Shown piece by piece: positions 6,227 through 11,382 of a stretch of DNA of 11,382 nucleotides (the stretch's first letter is position 1; each line of letters begins with the position of its first letter). The stretch is from the NCBI GenBank assembly GCA_028873155.1, contig JAGWML010000087.1, positions 1-11,382 on the forward strand, given 5' to 3'. The notes beneath the pieces are model-generated. The model had not been told where the DNA came from and made no database searches. It saw only the letters and a program-made list of their open reading frames with translations. Position numbers and translations under genes: made by a program. This stretch comes from Acidobacteriota bacterium (GTDB taxonomy: Bacteria > Acidobacteriota > Terriglobia > Terriglobales > Acidobacteriaceae).

Positions 6227-6845
6227 CCCTCGCTCGAAACGGATTGCACGCTGTCGATGCGTGCCCACAGAGCGCGGACTCCGTCTCCGGTCTTGGCTGA
6301 GACAGGAAGAATCTCTTCCAACTCCATTGCTTTTTTGATGGCGGAGAGGTTGCGCGTGCGTTCGTTGCCGTTAAGACGGTCCACCTTGGTCGCGACGACC
6401 GCGAAAGTGCGCCCCACACTGCGCAGCCAGTCCACCAGCTGGCGATCGCTGGCTTGCGGAGGGATGTTGGAGTCGACGAGACAGATACAGAGGCCCAGCG
6501 TAGCTCGCTCTGCCAGATAGGGCTCGATGAAGGCGGGCCAGCCAGCGGAGATGGACTTCGAGATTTTGGCGTAACCGTAGCCGGGCAGGTCGGCAAAGAT
6601 CTTCTTCTGCCTGTGGTCAGGGCCAAGCAGGGAAAAGAAGTTGATGGCACGCGTGCGTCCCGGCGTGGAGGAAACCTTCGCCGCCTTGTCGCCCACGAGC
6701 GCGTTCAGCAGGCTCGACTTGCCGACGTTGGAGCGGCCAAGAAAAGCAATCTCCGGCACGGAGGGCGCAGGAAACTGCGCCGCAGCCATCGCCGAGAGGA
6801 GGAATTGAGTGGTGTAGCGCATGGTGGACTTGCTCTGGCGCGCCA

Positions 6846-6846
<1 letters not shown>
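6223..6846 (-). CDS. engB: Ribosome-biogenesis GTPase EngB (YsxC/YihA)
   Basis: EngB is an essential GTPase in model bacteria, acting in late assembly of the 50S ribosomal subunit. The 207-residue product shows the whole G-box set: G1 GRSNVGKSS (37-45), G2 region TPGRT (61-65), G3 DLPG (86-89) followed by YGYAK, G4 TKVD (153-156, the TKxD form typical of this family) and G5 SAKTG (183-187). The length is normal. The start given is a GTG at 6846 that overlaps the lon stop by one base (TAGTG), pointing to translational coupling with lon. An ATG at 6822 (codon 9) is an alternative and would still keep the complete GTPase domain. Neither has a clear Shine-Dalgarno. The gene ends convergently with the upstream operon, sharing four bases. 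Confidence 0.96.
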
Positions 6847-9257
<2,411 letters not shown>

Positions 9258-9461
9258 TGGGGATACCTGAATATTAGACGCGCCAAGACGGCTTGCGCTT
9301 CAAGGTGGAATCGGCGGGTCTTGTTGGGATTGTACAGCGGATAGGGAATTGGGGCGAGGGTGGTGCAGAATCGCTCTGCACGGAAGTGTAACCGCGTGAA
9401 GTCGGGAATGGTAGAGTAACAATCGCAGAGCACGTGAATCTTTTCCGAGGAGAACGATTGC
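9258..9461. promoter_or_regulatory. Divergent intergenic region between lon and the CDGSH gene
   Basis: This 204-base stretch must hold promoters for two diverging genes. The clearest structure is a perfect 7-base inverted repeat, GTGCAGA (9363-9369) and TCTGCAC (9375-9381), with a five-base centre, near the middle of the gap. It could be an operator or a short hairpin. On the lon strand, TAATAT lies about 20 bases upstream of the ATG, but a TTGAAG in the right direction is 21 bases from it, too far for a standard promoter. No promoter is called with confidence. Confidence 0.35.
9447..9453 (+). promoter_or_regulatory. Shine-Dalgarno for the CDGSH gene
   Basis: GAGGAGA lies eight bases before the ATG at 9462, close to ideal strength and spacing. 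It supports this short frame as a translated gene with its own initiation signal. Confidence 0.75.
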
Positions 9462-9701
9462 ATGGCAGATCCCGTTATTGCGCAAAAGAGCCCCTACGCC
9501 GTTCAGGTGGAGGCGGGCAAAAGCTATCACTGGTGTGCGTGTGGACACAGCGCGAACCAGCCCTTCTGCGACGGAAGCCACAAAGGGACCGGCATGACAC
9601 CGATGAAGTTTGAAGCGACCGAAACAAAGACTGTGTACCTATGCGGCTGCAAGCATACCGGGAACCAGCCGTTCTGCGACGGACACCACTCGAAACTTTG
9701 A
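9462..9701 (+). CDS. Double-CDGSH iron-sulfur protein
   Basis: CDGSH domains bind a redox-active, pH-labile [2Fe-2S] cluster through three cysteines and one histidine. This 79-residue protein carries two such motifs: Cys25, Cys27, Cys36 and His40 (CACGHSANQPFCDGSH), then Cys61, Cys63, Cys72 and His76 (CGCKHTGNQPFCDGHH). In the second, His replaces Ser in the core CDGSH string, leaving the ligands intact. The two-motif, no-membrane-anchor arrangement matches the soluble Miner2-like class, so it should be a small cytosolic protein holding two clusters. The physiological role of bacterial members is poorly defined; electron transfer or iron/redox sensing is usually suggested. It is transcribed against its neighbours, divergent from lon and convergent with clpX, and ends before a strong hairpin, so it is probably a single-gene unit. 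Confidence 0.95.
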   Translation: MADPVIAQKSPYAVQVEAGKSYHWCACGHSANQPFCDGSHKGTGMTPMKFEATETKTVYLCGCKHTGNQPFCDGHHSKL

Positions 9702-9743
9702 TCATTGGGCGGTGACCCAGGTGTTGTGGTCTGCGTACAGCAC

Positions 9744-9784
9744 AAAATCAGAGGGCATGCCGTGCGGCATGCCCTCGCTGATTT
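9744..9784. terminator. Bidirectional intrinsic terminator between the CDGSH gene and clpX
   Basis: AGGGCATGCC (9752-9761) pairs with GGCATGCCCT (9766-9775) around a GTGC loop. The stem continues as AAATCAG (9745-9751) with CTGATTT (9778-9784) after a two-base CG bulge. The A-rich left and T-rich right flanks give a T-run in both directions. It lies 43 bases after the CDGSH stop and 24 bases after the clpX stop, exactly where a shared terminator for two convergent genes is expected. Confidence 0.8.
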
Positions 9785-9807
9785 GAAGCTTAAACGAAGA
9801 GCTTCCG

Positions 9808-11079
9808 TTAGCCGGCCTTTTCGAGCAGGCAGAGCGAGAGATCGCGGCGCTCGACCATATCTTTGGTGATTTCGAGGTCGCGGACCTTCTTGTTGCTGGG
9901 CAGGTGATACATGAGGTCGAGCATCAGCTCTTCGAGGATCATCCGCAGTCCGCGCGCGCCGACCTTGCGGGAGAGTGCCTCGCGCGCGATGGCGCTCGCC
10001 GCCTCCTGCGTGAAGTGCAGGCGGACATTCTCGTATTCAAGCAGACGCTGGTACTGCTTGAGGATCGCGTTGCGCGGCTTGGTGAGGATGTCGACCAGCG
10101 CAGCCTCATCGAGTTCATCGAGGATGCCTACGACGGGCAGGCGGCCGACAAACTCTGGAATAAGGCCATACTTGATGAGGTCCTGTGGCTCGGTCTTGCG
10201 CAAAAGTTCAGTGTCGCGGTGGGCGCGGGTTGCGGAGGCCTCGGCTTCCGCCTCAGGAGTCTTGAAGCCGAGAGCTTTCTTGCCGACCCGGCGGCCAACG
10301 ACGCGCTCGAGACCGACAAAGGCTCCGCCACAGATGAACAGGATGTTGGTGGTATCGACTGCGGTGAATTCCTGATGCGGGTGCTTGCGGCCGCCCTGCG
10401 GGGGCACGTTGGCCACAGTTCCTTCAAGAATCTTTAGCAGCGCCTGCTGCACGCCTTCGCCGGAGACGTCGCGTGTGATTGATGGGTTTTCATCCTTTCG
10501 ACCGATCTTGTCGATCTCGTCGATGTAGATGATGCCCTGCTGGGCGCGGGTCACGTCCCCGTCGGCAGCCTGCAGCAGCTTGAGGATGATGTTCTCAACG
10601 TCTTCGCCGACGTAGCCAGCCTCGGTGAGGGTGGTTGCGTCCACAATGGCGAAGGGCACATCGAGCATTTTGGCCAGTGTGTGCGCCAGAAGCGTTTTGC
10701 CGGAGCCGGTGGGGCCGATGAGGAGGATGTTGGACTTGGCCAGCTCAACCTCGTTGTTCCGCATGCGGTTCATCTGCACGCGCTTGTAGTGGTTGTAGAC
10801 GGCTACAGCGAGTTTTTTCTTGGTCTGGTCCTGGCCGATGACGAAGTCGTCGAGGAAGCTCTTCACCTCTTGCGGCTTGGGCAGGTGGCCAGCCGCAGTG
10901 GTGGGATGCGTTTCGCCGCGGTCATCCTCGAGGATTGAGTTGCAGACAGCAACGCATTCATCGCAAATGTAAGCGCGCGGGTAGTCGCTGGGCGACGAGA
11001 TCAGTTTGGCCACGGCATCCTGCGATTTGTGGCAGAACGAGCAACGCAGCGCTTCATCTGGTCCCGTGCGCGTCTTCAT
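9808..11079 (-). CDS. clpX: ATP-dependent Clp protease unfoldase subunit ClpX
   Basis: ClpX is the AAA+ hexamer that recognises tagged proteins (including ssrA-tagged chains), unfolds them and feeds them to ClpP. The 423 residues match the family. The N-terminal zinc-binding domain has Cys13, Cys16, Cys39 and Cys42. The AAA+ core has Walker A GPTGSGKT (122-129), pore loop GYVG (155-158), Walker B IIYIDEID (183-190), the RKH loop (231-233) and the sensor-2 region KVGARGLR (372-379). The ClpP-docking tripeptide reads LGF (270-272) where E. coli has IGF, a conservative change. The segment after it (about 275-298) is a charged, Ala/Glu-rich loop. The ATG at 11079 is preceded by AGGGAG at about ten bases. 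clpP lies 65 bases upstream on the same strand, as in many bacteria. Confidence 0.98.
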   Translation of the reverse strand: MKTRTGPDEALRCSFCHKSQDAVAKLISSPSDYPRAYICDECVAVCNSILEDDRGETHPTTAAGHLPKPQEVKSFLDDFVIGQDQTKKKLAVAVYNHYKRVQMNRMRNNEVELAKSNILLIGPTGSGKTLLAHTLAKMLDVPFAIVDATTLTEAGYVGEDVENIILKLLQAADGDVTRAQQGIIYIDEIDKIGRKDENPSITRDVSGEGVQQALLKILEGTVANVPPQGGRKHPHQEFTAVDTTNILFICGGAFVGLERVVGRRVGKKALGFKTPEAEAEASATRAHRDTELLRKTEPQDLIKYGLIPEFVGRLPVVGILDELDEAALVDILTKPRNAILKQYQRLLEYENVRLHFTQEAASAIAREALSRKVGARGLRMILEELMLDLMYHLPSNKKVRDLEITKDMVERRDLSLCLLEKAG

Positions 11080-11139
11080 GGTGAAATGGCTCCCTAACGA
11101 CTATCTTATTGCAAATCCGCCTCGAGCGGGGCCCTTCCG

Positions 11140-11156
11140 CCACGTTACGAACGTGG
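11140..11156. repeat. Short perfect inverted repeat at the clpP stop codon
   Basis: CCACGTT (11140-11146) and AACGTGG (11150-11156) form a seven-base stem with a three-base loop that contains part of the clpP stop region. There is no following T-run, so it is not a standard terminator. It could act as an RNA-processing or stability element between clpP and clpX; that is speculation. Confidence 0.4.
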
Positions 11157-11382
11157 ACGGTCTATGATTTCGTCAACAATGCCGTATTCCCTGGCCTGGT
11201 GCGCGTTCATGATGAAGTCGCGCTCCACGTCGCGCTCGATGCGCTCCAGCGACTGCCCTGTGTGCTTCGCCATGAGAGTATTGGTGATTTCACGGATGCG
11301 CAGGATCTCGCGGGCATGAATATCGATGTCCGTGGCCTGACCGCTGAGGCCGCCCATGGACGGCTGATGGATCAAAATGCGC
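11145..11382 (-). CDS. clpP: ATP-dependent Clp protease proteolytic subunit ClpP, C-terminal part, truncated by window edge
   Basis: ClpP forms the double-heptamer serine protease chamber that works with ClpX. Only the last 78 or so codons are in the window, entering at the right edge as ...RILIHQPSMGG. The catalytic His is the one in IHQP. The catalytic Asp is in VERDFIM, by alignment with the E. coli triad (Ser/His/Asp); the Ser is outside the window. QATDIDIHAREIL, HTGQSLERIERD and AREYGIVDEI are all family-typical, and the end is normal for the family. A TTG within the frame at 11375 could be mistaken for a start, but the conserved residues upstream of it show that the gene continues beyond the edge. 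It lies 65 bases upstream of clpX, so a clpP-clpX operon is likely. Confidence 0.97.
   Translation of the reverse strand, partial: RILIHQPSMGGLSGQATDIDIHAREILRIREITNTLMAKHTGQSLERIERDVERDFIMNAHQAREYGIVDEIIDRPRS

Noticed and set aside
5567..6650. Two overlapping minus-strand frames (233 and 244 codons) beneath the 278-residue gene and engB
   Set aside because: The plus-strand frame has operon spacing and a coupled start. These frames have no such support and one overlaps engB in another frame.
9258..9330. Heat-shock (sigma-32-like or CIRCE) control element before lon
   Set aside because: CTTGAAG resembles a -35, but no CCCCAT-like -10 occurs at 13-15 bases, and no TTAGCACTC-type inverted repeat is present.
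11140..11156. Inverted repeat as a terminator after clpP
   Set aside because: It has no T-run and a very short loop, and clpX follows closely on the same strand. It is kept only as a repeat.
11375..11377. TTG as the clpP start
   Set aside because: The residues before it (RI) and the following IHQP match the interior of ClpP. The gene is cut by the window edge.

Overview
The window reads as a chromosomal segment of a GC-rich Gram-negative bacterium. The best guess is an Acidobacteriota member (Terriglobia/Acidobacteriaceae-like). That rests on remembered gene content: a secretin carrying a C-terminal cohesin-like module, followed by GspG-like pseudopilins ending in a 'DG..YS.W' motif, next to SmpB, Lon, ClpX and ClpP housekeeping genes. 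No rRNA or tRNA is present to confirm the taxonomy. I see no insertion sequence, phage gene, CRISPR array or att site, and coding density is very high. No stretch over about 300 bases lacks a gene.

Layout. Left block (minus strand): the first half of a leucyl aminopeptidase (pepA, running off the left edge), preceded by smpB, the tmRNA-binding protein. Central block (plus strand, 1595-6226): five tightly packed genes forming one apparent operon. They are a TPR-secretin-cohesin protein, two type II secretion-type pseudopilins, a small exported protein of unknown function, and a cytosolic protein of unknown function with a faint urocanase-like stretch. Right block (mostly minus strand): engB (ribosome-biogenesis GTPase) convergent with the operon, then lon, clpX and the 3' end of clpP (runs off the right edge). 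A small plus-strand gene for a double-CDGSH iron-sulfur protein sits between clpX and lon. A long inverted repeat between the CDGSH gene and clpX looks like a bidirectional terminator.

Function. Two themes stand out. The first is protein quality control: SmpB (with tmRNA, not in this window) tags stalled nascent chains, ClpXP and Lon degrade proteins, PepA trims peptides, and EngB helps assemble the large ribosomal subunit. The second is an envelope machine: an outer-membrane secretin plus pseudopilins, but no ATPase, platform protein or prepilin peptidase nearby. These must be encoded elsewhere if the machine is a complete type II secretion or type IV pilus-like system. The operon's cohesin fusion, its paired pseudopilins and its two unrecognised partners are the best candidates for something not yet described.

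Limits: all family calls come from reading motifs by eye. Promoter and hairpin calls are pattern matches without folding energies or expression data.
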